Positions 8,320 to 16,543 of a stretch of DNA of 64,000 nucleotides are shown one piece after another. The notes under the pieces are model-generated. The model was not told the origin of the DNA. It was given only the letters and a program-made list of their open reading frames with translations, and did no database searches. This DNA is from CAYVQA01 sp045119035 (GTDB lineage Bacteria; Bacillota_I; Bacilli_A; ML615J-28; CAG-313): the NCBI GenBank assembly GCA_045119035.1, contig JBGVCU010000036.1, positions 17,241 through 81,240 on the forward strand, written 5' to 3'. The position numbers were made by a program, and so were the translations under genes. Each line of letters begins with the position of its first letter. The first letter of the stretch is position 1.

Positions 8320-9144
8320 ATGAAGAAAAAAATACTAATTGTTTTTATATTATTAGCTTTGGTTATTTTAGGTCTTATCATTCCTAATAATAAATTTATG
8401 AATTTCTTTAATAAACAAGAGGATGTTAAATATATTGATTCTTGCTTTGTGTATTTACTTAATGATGATGAGGAGTTAGTTGGAATAACTGTTTCTTTAA
8501 CAGAAGAAGTTATTGACGAATTTACAACAGTGTGGAATTTACTAACAGTTGATGTTCCAAAAGGATATCATTCACCTATTTATTTTAGTACACAAGTAAT
8601 TAATTGTGAAATTAAAGATGATGAAATGTTATTAAATGTATCTGAAGATTTACTTATTGAAACATCTAGAAAAACACTAGAATGCTTGGTATATAATTTC
8701 TGTGTAAATGATGTTAAAAAGATTAACTTACAAGTAAATAGTGAAAAAATTAACGAATTAGATGGTATACATTTTGATTATTTAACAAAGAATATTGGAG
8801 TTAATTTAACTTTTGAAGAAATGGATGTTTTAAATTCAAAAGATTTAACAATGGTTTATGAATATACTGATTATGTAAAACCAGTTACATATTTTGTAAA
8901 TGAGGATACTGAAGTAATTACTTATCTTGTAATGAAGTCATTGTTAATGTCAGAAGAGGTTAATGTTGTAGATGTTGCAGATAAGGTGAGCTATGATATT
9001 GTTGATAATATTTTAAATGTTAATGTCACATCATATGAATCTTTTAATGAGCAAGTATTAAATACAATTGCTTCTACTTTTAAAGAGAACTTTACGTTTA
9101 ATCAAATTTTAGTTAATGGATTAGAATTAGATATTAGTAAATAG
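8320..9144 (+). CDS. GerM-like sporulation/germination protein (two GerMN-type domains)
   Basis: The N-terminus has one membrane-spanning signal anchor (residues 4-22) without a lipobox. Two similar domains of about 110 residues follow; the first runs from TTVWNLLTVDVPKGY through DVKKINLQVN, the second from TEVITYLVMKSLLMS through FNQILVNGLEL. Such a pair of GerMN domains after a signal anchor is the plan of GerM, needed for sporulation and germination. The next gene is rdgB, and gerM-rph-rdgB is the B. subtilis order (rph is absent here). Primary sequence is diverged, so the name rests on architecture plus context. Confidence 0.65.
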   Translation: MKKKILIVFILLALVILGLIIPNNKFMNFFNKQEDVKYIDSCFVYLLNDDEELVGITVSLTEEVIDEFTTVWNLLTVDVPKGYHSPIYFSTQVINCEIKDDEMLLNVSEDLLIETSRKTLECLVYNFCVNDVKKINLQVNSEKINELDGIHFDYLTKNIGVNLTFEEMDVLNSKDLTMVYEYTDYVKPVTYFVNEDTEVITYLVMKSLLMSEEVNVVDVADKVSYDIVDNILNVNVTSYESFNEQVLNTIASTFKENFTFNQILVNGLELDISK

Positions 9145-9197
9145 TTAAATATTAGATTTTTTCTTGTGAATATTGTATAATATCTATAGGTGATTTT

Positions 9198-9794
9198 ATG
9201 AAAAAAATATTATTTGCAACATCAAATATGGGAAAATTAAAAGAAGTAAAAAGTTATTTAAATGAATATAACATTGAAGTTATCTCTTTAAATGACTTTC
9301 CAAAAGTGGATGAACCAATAGAAAATAAGGAAACTTTTTTAGAAAATGCAATTCTAAAAGCAAAATACTATCATGAAATATTTAAAATCCCTGTAATTGC
9401 TGATGATTCAGGTCTATGTGTTGTAGAACTAGGTAATAAACCTGGTGTTTATTCTGCAAGATATGCAGGAATTAGTGATAGCAAATTAAAAGATGAAGCT
9501 AATATAAATAAGTTACTTAATGATTTACAAGATGTTAATAGTCCTCATGCTTATTTTGAATCAGTGATTGTTTATTATTCAACTGATTCTGTTATTAATG
9601 TTAATGGGGTTTTAGAAGGTACAATTATTAAAGAAAAAAGAGGTTCTAATGGTTTTGGTTATGACCCTATTTTTGTCCCGAACGGTTATAATTTAAGTTT
9701 AGCTCAGATGTCGCTTGAAGAGAAAAATAAAATTAGTCATAGAGCTAAAGCACTTCATAATTTAAAGAAATATTTTAATGAAATATTTAAGTAA
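9198..9794 (+). CDS. rdgB: XTP/dITP pyrophosphatase (RdgB/HAM1)
   Basis: It removes non-canonical purine nucleotides from the pool (XTP/dITP to monophosphate plus PPi). The N-terminal ILFATSNMGKLKEVK is the substrate-binding signature, ADDSGLCVVELGNKPGVYSAR contains the catalytic Asp and metal-site residues, and GSNGFGYDPIF and ISHRAKAL complete the family pattern. The length of 198 residues is typical. It follows the gerM-like gene by 53 bp and has a TATAAT at 9176-9181, so it may be transcribed separately. Confidence 0.95.
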   Translation: MKKILFATSNMGKLKEVKSYLNEYNIEVISLNDFPKVDEPIENKETFLENAILKAKYYHEIFKIPVIADDSGLCVVELGNKPGVYSARYAGISDSKLKDEANINKLLNDLQDVNSPHAYFESVIVYYSTDSVINVNGVLEGTIIKEKRGSNGFGYDPIFVPNGYNLSLAQMSLEEKNKISHRAKALHNLKKYFNEIFK

Positions 9795-9821
9795 ATAAGT
9801 CTTACAAAAAACGCACTTTAT

Positions 9822-9850
9822 TTTACAAAATTCAAGAAATATGTTATAAT
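9822..9850 (+). promoter_or_regulatory. SigA-type promoter for rpsU
   Basis: TTTACA (9822-9827) and TATAAT (9845-9850) are separated by 17 bp. A strong RBS (ggaaggaggg) lies 10 bases before the start codon, as expected for a ribosomal protein gene. Confidence 0.8.
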
Positions 9851-9892
9851 TTATATGCTTTAATTTATGGTGCGGAAGGAGGGACCAGGAAA

Positions 9893-10069
9893 ATGCCAAA
9901 AACAATCGTTAGAGAAAATGATACATTAGACGAAGCTTTAAAAAGATTTAAACGTGATGTTTCAAGATCAGGTACCCTTGTGGAAGCTCGTAAACGTCAA
10001 CATTTCATGAAACCAAGTGATATTCGTAAAGAAAAGAAACGTGCTTTACGTAAAGCTGGTCGTCACTAG
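9893..10069 (+). CDS. rpsU: 30S ribosomal protein S21
   Basis: A 58-residue protein beginning MPKTIVRENDTLDEALKRF and ending KKRALRKAGRH. The conserved S21 core SRSGTLVEARKRQHF is intact. S21 binds the platform of the small subunit near the anti-Shine-Dalgarno end of 16S rRNA. It has its own promoter and terminator. It heads the block rpsU-yqfC-yqfD-phoH as in B. subtilis, although yqeY, which often follows rpsU, is missing here. Confidence 0.97.
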   Translation: MPKTIVRENDTLDEALKRFKRDVSRSGTLVEARKRQHFMKPSDIRKEKKRALRKAGRH

Positions 10070-10077
10070 TAGTAACT

Positions 10078-10102
10078 AACTCATCATTTGATGAGTTTTT
10101 TA
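10078..10102 (+). terminator. Terminator after rpsU
   Basis: The stem AACTCATC / GATGAGTT (10078-10085 with 10090-10097) has the loop ATTT and is followed by TTTTAT. Confidence 0.85.
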
Positions 10103-10154
10103 TTTTATTCAGGTATTATTGTTTAATTTATTAATATAATATATTGGTGATATT

Positions 10155-10385
10155 TTGAATTATAAAAAAGATTTAACAAAAGTTTTACCAATTGATCAAA
10201 AACTTTCAATAATTTATAAATTAAATTTAATTGAAATAAATAATTTTACAAATATTTATGATATTAAAAATAACACAATATTGATTGATAATTATCAAAT
10301 TAATGGTGATTTTTTAAAAATTACAACAATTGAAAATAGGTGTATTCAAATTGAAGGAACTATTAAAGAAATTAAAATCTTATAA
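10155..10385 (+). CDS. yqfC: YqfC family sporulation protein
   Basis: A 76-residue protein with the beta-rich YabP/YqfC fold pattern: IEINNFTNIYDIKNNTILIDNYQINGDFLKI is preserved as in the family (quoted in part: KNNTILIDNYQINGD). It starts at TTG with the RBS ggtgat 3-4 bases upstream. In B. subtilis yqfC is a sigmaE-controlled gene next to yqfD. Here it overlaps yqfD and lies between rpsU and phoH, the same context. The sequence is diverged, so context carries much of the call. Confidence 0.75.
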   Translation: MNYKKDLTKVLPIDQKLSIIYKLNLIEINNFTNIYDIKNNTILIDNYQINGDFLKITTIENRCIQIEGTIKEIKIL

Positions 10386-11433
10386 ATATCCTTATATAAT
10401 TAAAATATCACTAGATACTTTAAATAAAGAAATTGATGTAATAAATGTTGAAATATCAGATAATGATGTTGTTTGTAATACAAATAAAAAGACAATTAAT
10501 TTTTTTAATGATAATAATATTCAATATGAATTATTAAATAAAAGAAAATATTTTAAGTATTTTATCTTTAAAAAATGGATAATGATTGTATCTTTATTAA
10601 TGATAATACTAATAATGTTTACATCTAACACTTTAATAAGGAAAATATCATTTAAATCAAAAGGTTTTTATAATGAAGAAGTATATGAATTTGTAATTGA
10701 TCATTTATATAAAGTAGGTAATTGTTATATTCTAAAAGATGATTTAAATCAATTAAATAAAGAAATAAGAACAACTTTTAATTATTATGAGTTTATCAAT
10801 ATTTCAAAAGAAAACGGTAATTTAATAATTAATATAGTAAAAAACGCTAAAAATTATGATGATAGTGAATCGTTTATAACTAATGAGCTTGTTTCATCTA
10901 AAAATGCTTATGTATTAAAAATTAATATTTCCAGTGGTATAAGAAATGTAGATCTTTTTCAAATGGTTAAAAAAGGAGATCTGCTTATTAGTGGAGAAAA
11001 CGTATCTGGTAATGTGGTTGCTAGATGCATAGAAATTAAAGAATATACTATACCTAAAAAATATAAAAGAAAAGTATACACAAATAATTATTTTGTTAAT
11101 CGGTATATTAAATTTAATAATCATAATAAAATAGAAAAAGCACCGTATAAGCTCTATTACAAATATGTAAATATAATATATGAACTAGGAAATTTTTCTT
11201 TAGTAGAAGAAACGTATTTTGAACAAGTAGAATTAGATATTGAATACGATATATCTGAAATTGAAGAATACGCTAAAGAATATATAAAATATTTATTTTA
11301 TAAAAATCATCATTATGAAGATGAAAAAATAATTGATATTAAGATACTTGATAAAAGAGAAGATAATAATTATTTATATATTAAAAGTGTTAATACAACA
11401 ATTGAACAAATAGCTATTGAAAAGAATGATTGA
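10351..11433 (+). CDS. yqfD: Sporulation protein YqfD
   Basis: A membrane-anchored sporulation protein of the YqfD family. A soluble N-terminal part (about 75 residues) precedes one strong TM segment (IMIVSLLMIILIMFT), and a large extracytoplasmic domain follows, including KNAYVLKINISSGIRNVDLFQMVKKGDLLISG, of which VKKGDLLISG is the typical YqfD motif. The start is uncertain: I chose the TTG at 10351, with AGG about 10 bases upstream; another TTG at 10330 has no RBS. It overlaps yqfC by 35 bp, suggesting coupling. It ends with TGA, one of only two TGA stops seen in the window. Confidence 0.8.
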   Translation: MKELLKKLKSYKYPYIIKISLDTLNKEIDVINVEISDNDVVCNTNKKTINFFNDNNIQYELLNKRKYFKYFIFKKWIMIVSLLMIILIMFTSNTLIRKISFKSKGFYNEEVYEFVIDHLYKVGNCYILKDDLNQLNKEIRTTFNYYEFINISKENGNLIINIVKNAKNYDDSESFITNELVSSKNAYVLKINISSGIRNVDLFQMVKKGDLLISGENVSGNVVARCIEIKEYTIPKKYKRKVYTNNYFVNRYIKFNNHNKIEKAPYKLYYKYVNIIYELGNFSLVEETYFEQVELDIEYDISEIEEYAKEYIKYLFYKNHHYEDEKIIDIKILDKREDNNYLYIKSVNTTIEQIAIEKND

Positions 11434-11449
11434 TTCATTCTTTTTTATT
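11420..11449 (+). terminator. Terminator at the yqfD stop codon
   Basis: The stem AAAAGAATGA / TCATTCTTTT (11420-11429 with 11435-11444) holds the TGA stop in its loop and continues into T residues. Its position supports TGA being a true stop here. Confidence 0.8.
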
Positions 11450-11513
11450 TATCAATGGATAAGACAAAAGTTAAATTTTTTGATATAATATAGTAAAGAT
11501 ATGGAGTGATACT

Positions 11514-12515
11514 TTGAATAAAACACAAAAAATAGAAGAATATGTTTATAAATTTACTAATTTAGATTTATATCGAAGTCTTGTAGGGCCGATGAACATA
11601 AATTTAAATATGTTAATGTTAGAGATTGATGATGTTATTAATGAAGTATCATTTAATGGTGATATTTTATTAATCACTGAAAAAAAGCATAATGATGAGC
11701 TTTTAAAAAAATTTTTGACTGTATATGAAGAATTATATGAACAAAAAATTAATTTAGAAATGCGAGATTTAGTGTATCTAATTAATGTTTTAAAATATAA
11801 TAAAATTGATCTTTCAACTGTGTTAGACTTTTATTTAAGAAAAGAACCGATATTAAATACATCAACAGGAAGGAAGATATATCCAAAATCACTTACACAA
11901 TATCAAATGTTAAAAGTGATAGAAAATAATCAAGTAATTTTTGTATCTGGTAGTGCTGGTACTGGTAAAACTTATCTTGCTATGGCTTATGCAGTAAGCG
12001 AACTTAAGAAAAATAAGATAAAAAAGATTGTAATTACACGTCCAGCAGTAGAAGCAGGTGAAAAGTTAGGTTTTTTACCTGGGGATTTAAAAGAAAAGGT
12101 AGATCCTTATTTAGTACCTATTTATGATGCCTTAGATGATTTTTTAGGAAAAGAACAAGTAACAAAACTAGTTGAAAAAGGTATTATTGAAATTGCTCCA
12201 CTTGCTTATATGCGAGGTCGAACATTAGACAATGCGTTTGTTATTTTAGATGAGGCTCAAAATTCAACAACAAGTCAAATGAGAATGTTTTTAACAAGAC
12301 TTGGATTTAATTCTAAAATGATTATAACAGGAGATGTTACTCAAATTGATTTACCGCATTTTGCTAGAAGTGGTTTAGTTGAAGCGTTAGGTTTATTAAA
12401 AGGTATAAAAGGATTAGAATTTGTAACATTTAATAAATATGATGTTATGAGACATCCGATTGTAAGTAAAATTATTGAAAAATATGAACTAGGAGATAAT
12501 AATGTTAAAGATTAA
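11514..12515 (+). CDS. phoH: PhoH family ATPase
   Basis: A RecA-fold nucleoside triphosphatase, probably linked to RNA metabolism because phoH and ybeY are widely adjacent. Walker A GSAGTGKT is at residues 146-153 and Walker B is FVILDEAQN. The segment ITRPAVEAGEKLGFLPG is a family hallmark, and TGDVTQIDLP is sensor-like. It has 333 residues, of which the first 110 form the N-terminal accessory domain. It starts at TTG behind the RBS ggagtgat and has TATAAT at 11484-11489. The end overlaps ybeY by 14 bp. Confidence 0.93.
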   Translation: MNKTQKIEEYVYKFTNLDLYRSLVGPMNINLNMLMLEIDDVINEVSFNGDILLITEKKHNDELLKKFLTVYEELYEQKINLEMRDLVYLINVLKYNKIDLSTVLDFYLRKEPILNTSTGRKIYPKSLTQYQMLKVIENNQVIFVSGSAGTGKTYLAMAYAVSELKKNKIKKIVITRPAVEAGEKLGFLPGDLKEKVDPYLVPIYDALDDFLGKEQVTKLVEKGIIEIAPLAYMRGRTLDNAFVILDEAQNSTTSQMRMFLTRLGFNSKMIITGDVTQIDLPHFARSGLVEALGLLKGIKGLEFVTFNKYDVMRHPIVSKIIEKYELGDNNVKD

Positions 12516-12954
12516 TGTTAGTGGTGAAATAGATCAATTTGATTTTAATACCAAAAAATTAATAAAAAAGGTTGTTAAAACAACTTTAAAACATTTAGGA
12601 TTAAAAAGAAAACATGAAATTAATTTCTGTTTAACAGATCTAAAAACAATTCATCAATATAATTTAGAATATCGAAAAATTGATCGTCCTACTGATGTTA
12701 TTTCATTTGCAAATATTGACTCATCACTTGATAGAGTTCTTCCTTATGAACTAGGGGATATCTTAATTTGCAATGAAAAAGTTTTTGAACAAGCTAAAGA
12801 ATATGGTCATAGTAATTTAAGAGAGTTTGCCTTTTTAGTAACACATGGAACATTACATTTATTAGGATATGATCATATGACAAAAGATGATGAAAAAGTA
12901 ATGTTTAATTTACAAGATGAAATTTTAAACAAATTAAATATTACAAGGGAGTAA
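12502..12954 (+). CDS. ybeY: rRNA maturation endonuclease YbeY
   Basis: A single-strand RNA endonuclease that processes 16S rRNA 3' ends and supports ribosome quality control. The zinc motif HGTLHLLGYDH (HxxxHxxxxxH) is complete near residues 113-123. YRKIDRPTDVISFA is the second conserved block. It has 150 residues. It overlaps phoH and is followed 3 bp later by cdd. The diacylglycerol kinase gene that often lies between ybeY and cdd is absent. Confidence 0.95.
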   Translation: MLKINVSGEIDQFDFNTKKLIKKVVKTTLKHLGLKRKHEINFCLTDLKTIHQYNLEYRKIDRPTDVISFANIDSSLDRVLPYELGDILICNEKVFEQAKEYGHSNLREFAFLVTHGTLHLLGYDHMTKDDEKVMFNLQDEILNKLNITRE

Positions 12955-12957
12955 TTT

Positions 12958-13350
12958 ATGGAAATAAAATTTTTAAAAGCCAAAGAAGCGTGTAATAATT
13001 CTTATTCACCATATTCACATTTTCAAGTTGGTGCATGTTTAGTTATGAAAGATGGTAATTTTGTGATTGGATGTAATGTTGAAAATGCATCATATGGATT
13101 AACAAATTGTGCTGAACGTAGCGCATTATTTTCAGCATATTCAAATGGCTATAAAAAAGAAGATATTTTAGAAATTGTTATTATGTCTAAAAATAGATTT
13201 AGTCCATGTGGAGCATGTCGACAAGTTATTACTGAATTAATGAATCAAGATGCTATCTGTACAATTTCTGATATGGATGGAAATTATTATCAAATGAAAG
13301 TAAGTGAATTATTGCCTAATTCATTTAATGAGGAAGATCTACATGAATAA
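12958..13350 (+). CDS. cdd: Cytidine deaminase
   Basis: It deaminates cytidine and deoxycytidine to uridine forms for pyrimidine salvage. The zinc-binding motifs are NCAERSALF (Cys plus catalytic Glu) and SPCGACRQV (two Cys). GCNVENASYGLTNCAER is the substrate-site segment. At 130 residues it is a normal homotetrameric-type enzyme. Its last codons overlap the start of era. Confidence 0.95.
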   Translation: MEIKFLKAKEACNNSYSPYSHFQVGACLVMKDGNFVIGCNVENASYGLTNCAERSALFSAYSNGYKKEDILEIVIMSKNRFSPCGACRQVITELMNQDAICTISDMDGNYYQMKVSELLPNSFNEEDLHE

Positions 13351-14248
13351 TTTTAAATCAGGTTTTGTGGCGATTATTGGACGTCCGAATGTTGGTAAAA
13401 GTACTTTACTTAACCAAATTTTAAAAGAAAAACTAGCAATTGTTACACCAAAAGCTCAAACTACAAGAAATAAAATTCAAGGAATTTATACAACTGATAA
13501 TGAACAAGTAATTTTTGTAGATACACCAGGTATTCATACTGCTTTTAATGAATTAGGAGAAGTTATGAATAAAATGGCATTTTCATCAATTGAAGGAATG
13601 GATGCGATTATTTGGTTAATAGATGGAAATACTGAAATTACTGATTTTGATTTAGGTATTGCAAAGGAACTTCAAAAAGCAGATTGTCCGGTAATACTTG
13701 CTATCAATAAAGTAGATTTAGTGAAAGATGAAGAAAAAGTAAAGACAGTTATTAATCAATATAAAAATGCCTATGACTTTAAAGGTGGTATTACAATTTC
13801 AGCGATGTTAAATCATAATGTTGATAAATTAATTGAAATGATTGTTGAATTACTTCCTTATGGACCTCAATATTATCCAGAAGATCAATTACTAGATCAA
13901 CCAGAACGTTTTGTTGTCCAAGAATTAATTAGAGAAAAAGTATTGCTTTTAACAAATAAAGAAGTTCCTCATAGTGTTGCTGTTATGGTGGAAAGCTTTA
14001 AACAAAGTAAGAAGAATCCTAATTTAACTGAAATAATGGCTACAATTATTGTTGAACGTGCTTCTCAAAAGAAAATTATTATTGGTGAAAAAGGTTCAAT
14101 GATTAAAAAGATCGGAACAATGGCAAGAACAGATATTGTTAAATTCCTAGGAAATAAAGTGTATTTAGAATTGTTTGTAAAAGTTGAATCTGATTGGCGT
14201 AATAAAAAAAGTCAATTAAAAGAATACGGATATAAATTAGATATTTAG
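13343..14248 (+). CDS. era: GTPase Era
   Basis: An essential GTPase that binds 16S rRNA and helps small-subunit assembly. G1 is GRPNVGKS, G2 lies in AQTTRNKIQGIY, G3 is DTPG and G4 is NKVD. The C-terminal KH domain includes IIIGEKGSMIKKIG. I start at ATG 13343 (MNNFKSGFVAIIG) because aggaag lies 6-7 bases upstream and the protein then has 301 residues, the family norm; the frame is open further upstream within cdd. It overlaps the cdd stop by 8 bp. Confidence 0.96.
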   Translation: MNNFKSGFVAIIGRPNVGKSTLLNQILKEKLAIVTPKAQTTRNKIQGIYTTDNEQVIFVDTPGIHTAFNELGEVMNKMAFSSIEGMDAIIWLIDGNTEITDFDLGIAKELQKADCPVILAINKVDLVKDEEKVKTVINQYKNAYDFKGGITISAMLNHNVDKLIEMIVELLPYGPQYYPEDQLLDQPERFVVQELIREKVLLLTNKEVPHSVAVMVESFKQSKKNPNLTEIMATIIVERASQKKIIIGEKGSMIKKIGTMARTDIVKFLGNKVYLELFVKVESDWRNKKSQLKEYGYKLDI

Positions 14249-14294
14249 CATAAATTAAACAAAACTGACTATCCTAATATTAGAGGTGTTGGTT

Positions 14295-14414
14295 TTGAAT
14301 GAACTATGGGAAAAATTTTTAAAGACAGGAAAAGTAGAAGATTATTTGAACTATCGACGTGCTTTGGAACTTGGCAATGGAAAGAATAGTAAGAAAACAA
14401 GGAATTGTACTTAA
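14295..14414 (+). CDS. yqzL: YqzL-like small protein
   Basis: A 39-residue ORF starting at TTG with the RBS agaggtg 6 bases upstream. The peptide MNELWEKFLKTGKVEDYLNY has the pattern W-xx-F-xx-TG-xxx-YL-x-Y/F of the YqzL family, a tiny protein encoded between era and recO in Bacillus. The position here is exactly the same. It overlaps the start of recO by 38 bp. Its function is not known. Confidence 0.75.
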   Translation: MNELWEKFLKTGKVEDYLNYRRALELGNGKNSKKTRNCT

Positions 14415-15117
14415 AACAAGTGAATATAAAGAAAATGCAATGTTAGTTAAACTCCTTACTAAAGATGGAATAGAACAAATAATTGTAAGAGGTGCGCAGA
14501 AGTACACTAGTAAAACAAGGGTTTTAACTAATGTATTACAACTATTAGATTTTAATCGTACTAATTATTTAACGCCGAATACTTTAACAGAAGCAGTTGT
14601 TCTAAATAGCTACTATAAGATTTCAAGCGATGTGATTAAATATAATATAGCTTGCTGTATGTTAGAAAAAATAATTGTCCTTCATGCAAGTATTACAAAT
14701 TATAATATTTTATTTGATTTCATTATAGATATTTTCAATTTGTTAGAAGATACTTTATATCCAAAGGTATTGTTAAATATCTTTGAATTAAGACTTACCT
14801 ATTTATTAGGAATAGGTTTATCTTTTAAAGAATGCTTAGTCTGTGGTTCAAAAGAAAATTTATCATTTAGTATTCGTGAAGGTGGAGTGGTTTGTAATAA
14901 CCATAAATATAATAAAATTATTGATTTAGATTATAGTGATGCTCAATTAGTTAAAACCTTATATCTATACAATATTGATAAGATAAATGATGAATTTTTA
15001 AGTAGTTTTGATGAAAAATATGAAAAAATAGATAAGTTTATTAACATTTATTATAGTGATTATTTAGATTTTAGATCAAGAAGTAAGAAAATTTTGTCTC
15101 AAATATTAAATGTTTAG
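14377..15117 (+). CDS. recO: DNA repair protein RecO
   Basis: RecO loads RecA on SSB-coated DNA together with RecR and anneals complementary strands. The N-terminal OB fold begins MERIVRKQGIVLKTSEYKEN. The middle is helical, and the zinc site CLVCGSKENLSFSIREGG followed by CNNH is recognisable. With ATG 14377 the protein has 246 residues, as expected; the open frame extends to a GTG at 14359, but family alignment favours the ATG. It lies inside the end of yqzL. A terminator follows, so this closes the rpsU-recO block. Confidence 0.92.
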   Translation: MERIVRKQGIVLKTSEYKENAMLVKLLTKDGIEQIIVRGAQKYTSKTRVLTNVLQLLDFNRTNYLTPNTLTEAVVLNSYYKISSDVIKYNIACCMLEKIIVLHASITNYNILFDFIIDIFNLLEDTLYPKVLLNIFELRLTYLLGIGLSFKECLVCGSKENLSFSIREGGVVCNNHKYNKIIDLDYSDAQLVKTLYLYNIDKINDEFLSSFDEKYEKIDKFINIYYSDYLDFRSRSKKILSQILNV

Positions 15118-15120
15118 TAG

Positions 15121-15152
15121 TTAGCTCACCGAAAAAGTGAGCTAATTTTTAT
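15121..15152 (+). terminator. Terminator after recO
   Basis: The stem TTAGCTCAC / GTGAGCTAA (15121-15129 with 15137-15145) has the loop CGAAAAA and is followed by T residues. Confidence 0.88.
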
Positions 15153-15170
15153 TTTAAACGTATCTTTTAT

Positions 15171-15199
15171 TTGCTTTTTAACAAGAAAAATGATATAAT
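15171..15199 (+). promoter_or_regulatory. SigA-type promoter for the rnf operon
   Basis: TTGCTT (15171-15176) and TATAAT (15194-15199) are 17 bp apart. The start of rnfC is 37 bases downstream, with the RBS aaaggaga. Confidence 0.7.
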
Positions 15200-15235
15200 A
15201 AGACGTAAAAATATTATAATAAAAGGAGAAGCAAA

Positions 15236-16534
15236 ATGATGTTTAAAAAGATCAAAGGTATTCATATCGATGGTAGAAAACATATGTCTGTCGATAATGA
15301 AGTGATGTCATTTTTAAATCCCAAATTTGTTTATTTTCCACTTGTCTCTGGAAATGTTGTTTACAAAAGACTAGTAGAAGATGGTGAAACAGTTAAAGTA
15401 GGTCAACAAATCTTACTTAGAACTGATCGTTTTTCTCATCCTGTACATAGTTCTGTAAGCGGAACAGTTAAAGGGGTTAAGAAAATGTGGCATCCATTTG
15501 GTAAAATGGTAGAAATGTTAGAAATCGAAAATGATTTCCAAGAAACACAACATGAAAGTATTGGAAACGGTCTAACTGAACTTACAAAAGATGCAATTGT
15601 TGAAAGAATGCATGATTGTGGTATTGTAGGTTTAGGTGGAGCTGGTCTACCAACATTTGTTAAGTACCAAAAAGTTGCAGATAGCGAATTATTATTAATT
15701 AATGCTGCAGAATGTGAACCTTATATCACATGTGACCAAAAAAATATCCAAATTAATACTGATAAATTAATTCGTGGTATTAAATATGCATTAATCGCTA
15801 GTGGTGCAAAAGAAGCAAAAATCTGTATCAAAAACACAAAAGTAGAAGAAGTTCAAATCTTAGAAGATGCATTAAAAGATATTGAAAATATCAATGTATT
15901 CTTACTTAAAGATGTATATCCTGCAGGTTGGGAACGTTACATCGTTGAAAAAGTAACTAAGAAAACTTATAAAGCTTTACCTACTGAAATTGGTGTAGTT
16001 GTAAATAATGTTGGTACAATGATTGCTGTATGTGAAGCTGTTGAACAAAATCAACCGTTAGTACAAAAAATGGTTACATTTACTGGTGAAGGACTTGCAC
16101 ATCCATGTAATGTTTTAGTTAAAAATGGTACTAAAACAAGTGATGTAATTGAAGCAATTGGTGGATATGTTGATGGATTAACTGATGCATATTTTGTTGT
16201 AGGTGGTCCAATGACTGGTACATCTATTATGTTTGATGAAGTAGTTTTACTTGCTGCATCAACTGCTGTATTAGTTAAACCAAGAGTTGATAGAATTACA
16301 CTTCCATGTTTAGGTTGTGGTAAATGTGCTGAAAATTGTCCTGTATTCTTAACACCAACTGAAGTTAAGAGTGCTTTAGAAGACAAAGATTATGCTGCAC
16401 TTAATGCACTTAATACAACTGCTTGTATTCAATGTGGATTATGTTCATATGTTTGTCCATCAAGAATTGATGTAACTGAAACTATGAAAAAAGCAAAAGA
16501 CGCTGTATGGAAATACAACGCAAGTAAGAAGTAG
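15236..16534 (+). CDS. rnfC: Rnf electron transport complex subunit C
   Basis: The NADH-side subunit of the ferredoxin:NAD oxidoreductase that couples electron flow to Na+ or H+ pumping. It has 432 residues: a biotinyl-like N-terminal domain (FSHPVHSSVSGTVKG), a Rossmann-like FMN/NADH domain (GLGGAGLPTFVK), an SLBB region, and two [4Fe-4S] motifs, CLGCGKCAENCP and CIQCGLCSYVCP. Two adjacent ATGs (15236 and 15239) are both possible starts. First gene of rnfCDGEAB, the common clostridial order. No large C-terminal extension is present. Confidence 0.96.
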   Translation: MMFKKIKGIHIDGRKHMSVDNEVMSFLNPKFVYFPLVSGNVVYKRLVEDGETVKVGQQILLRTDRFSHPVHSSVSGTVKGVKKMWHPFGKMVEMLEIENDFQETQHESIGNGLTELTKDAIVERMHDCGIVGLGGAGLPTFVKYQKVADSELLLINAAECEPYITCDQKNIQINTDKLIRGIKYALIASGAKEAKICIKNTKVEEVQILEDALKDIENINVFLLKDVYPAGWERYIVEKVTKKTYKALPTEIGVVVNNVGTMIAVCEAVEQNQPLVQKMVTFTGEGLAHPCNVLVKNGTKTSDVIEAIGGYVDGLTDAYFVVGGPMTGTSIMFDEVVLLAASTAVLVKPRVDRITLPCLGCGKCAENCPVFLTPTEVKSALEDKDYAALNALNTTACIQCGLCSYVCPSRIDVTETMKKAKDAVWKYNASKK

Positions 16535-16543
16535 GAGGTTCAC

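Noticed and set aside
11431..11433. TGA read as tryptophan (mycoplasma code)
   Set aside because: A terminator hairpin is folded around this TGA, and Trp is encoded by TGG throughout the window.
16051..16386. Minus-strand open frame inside rnfC
   Set aside because: Antisense to a conserved, intact gene and without translation signals.
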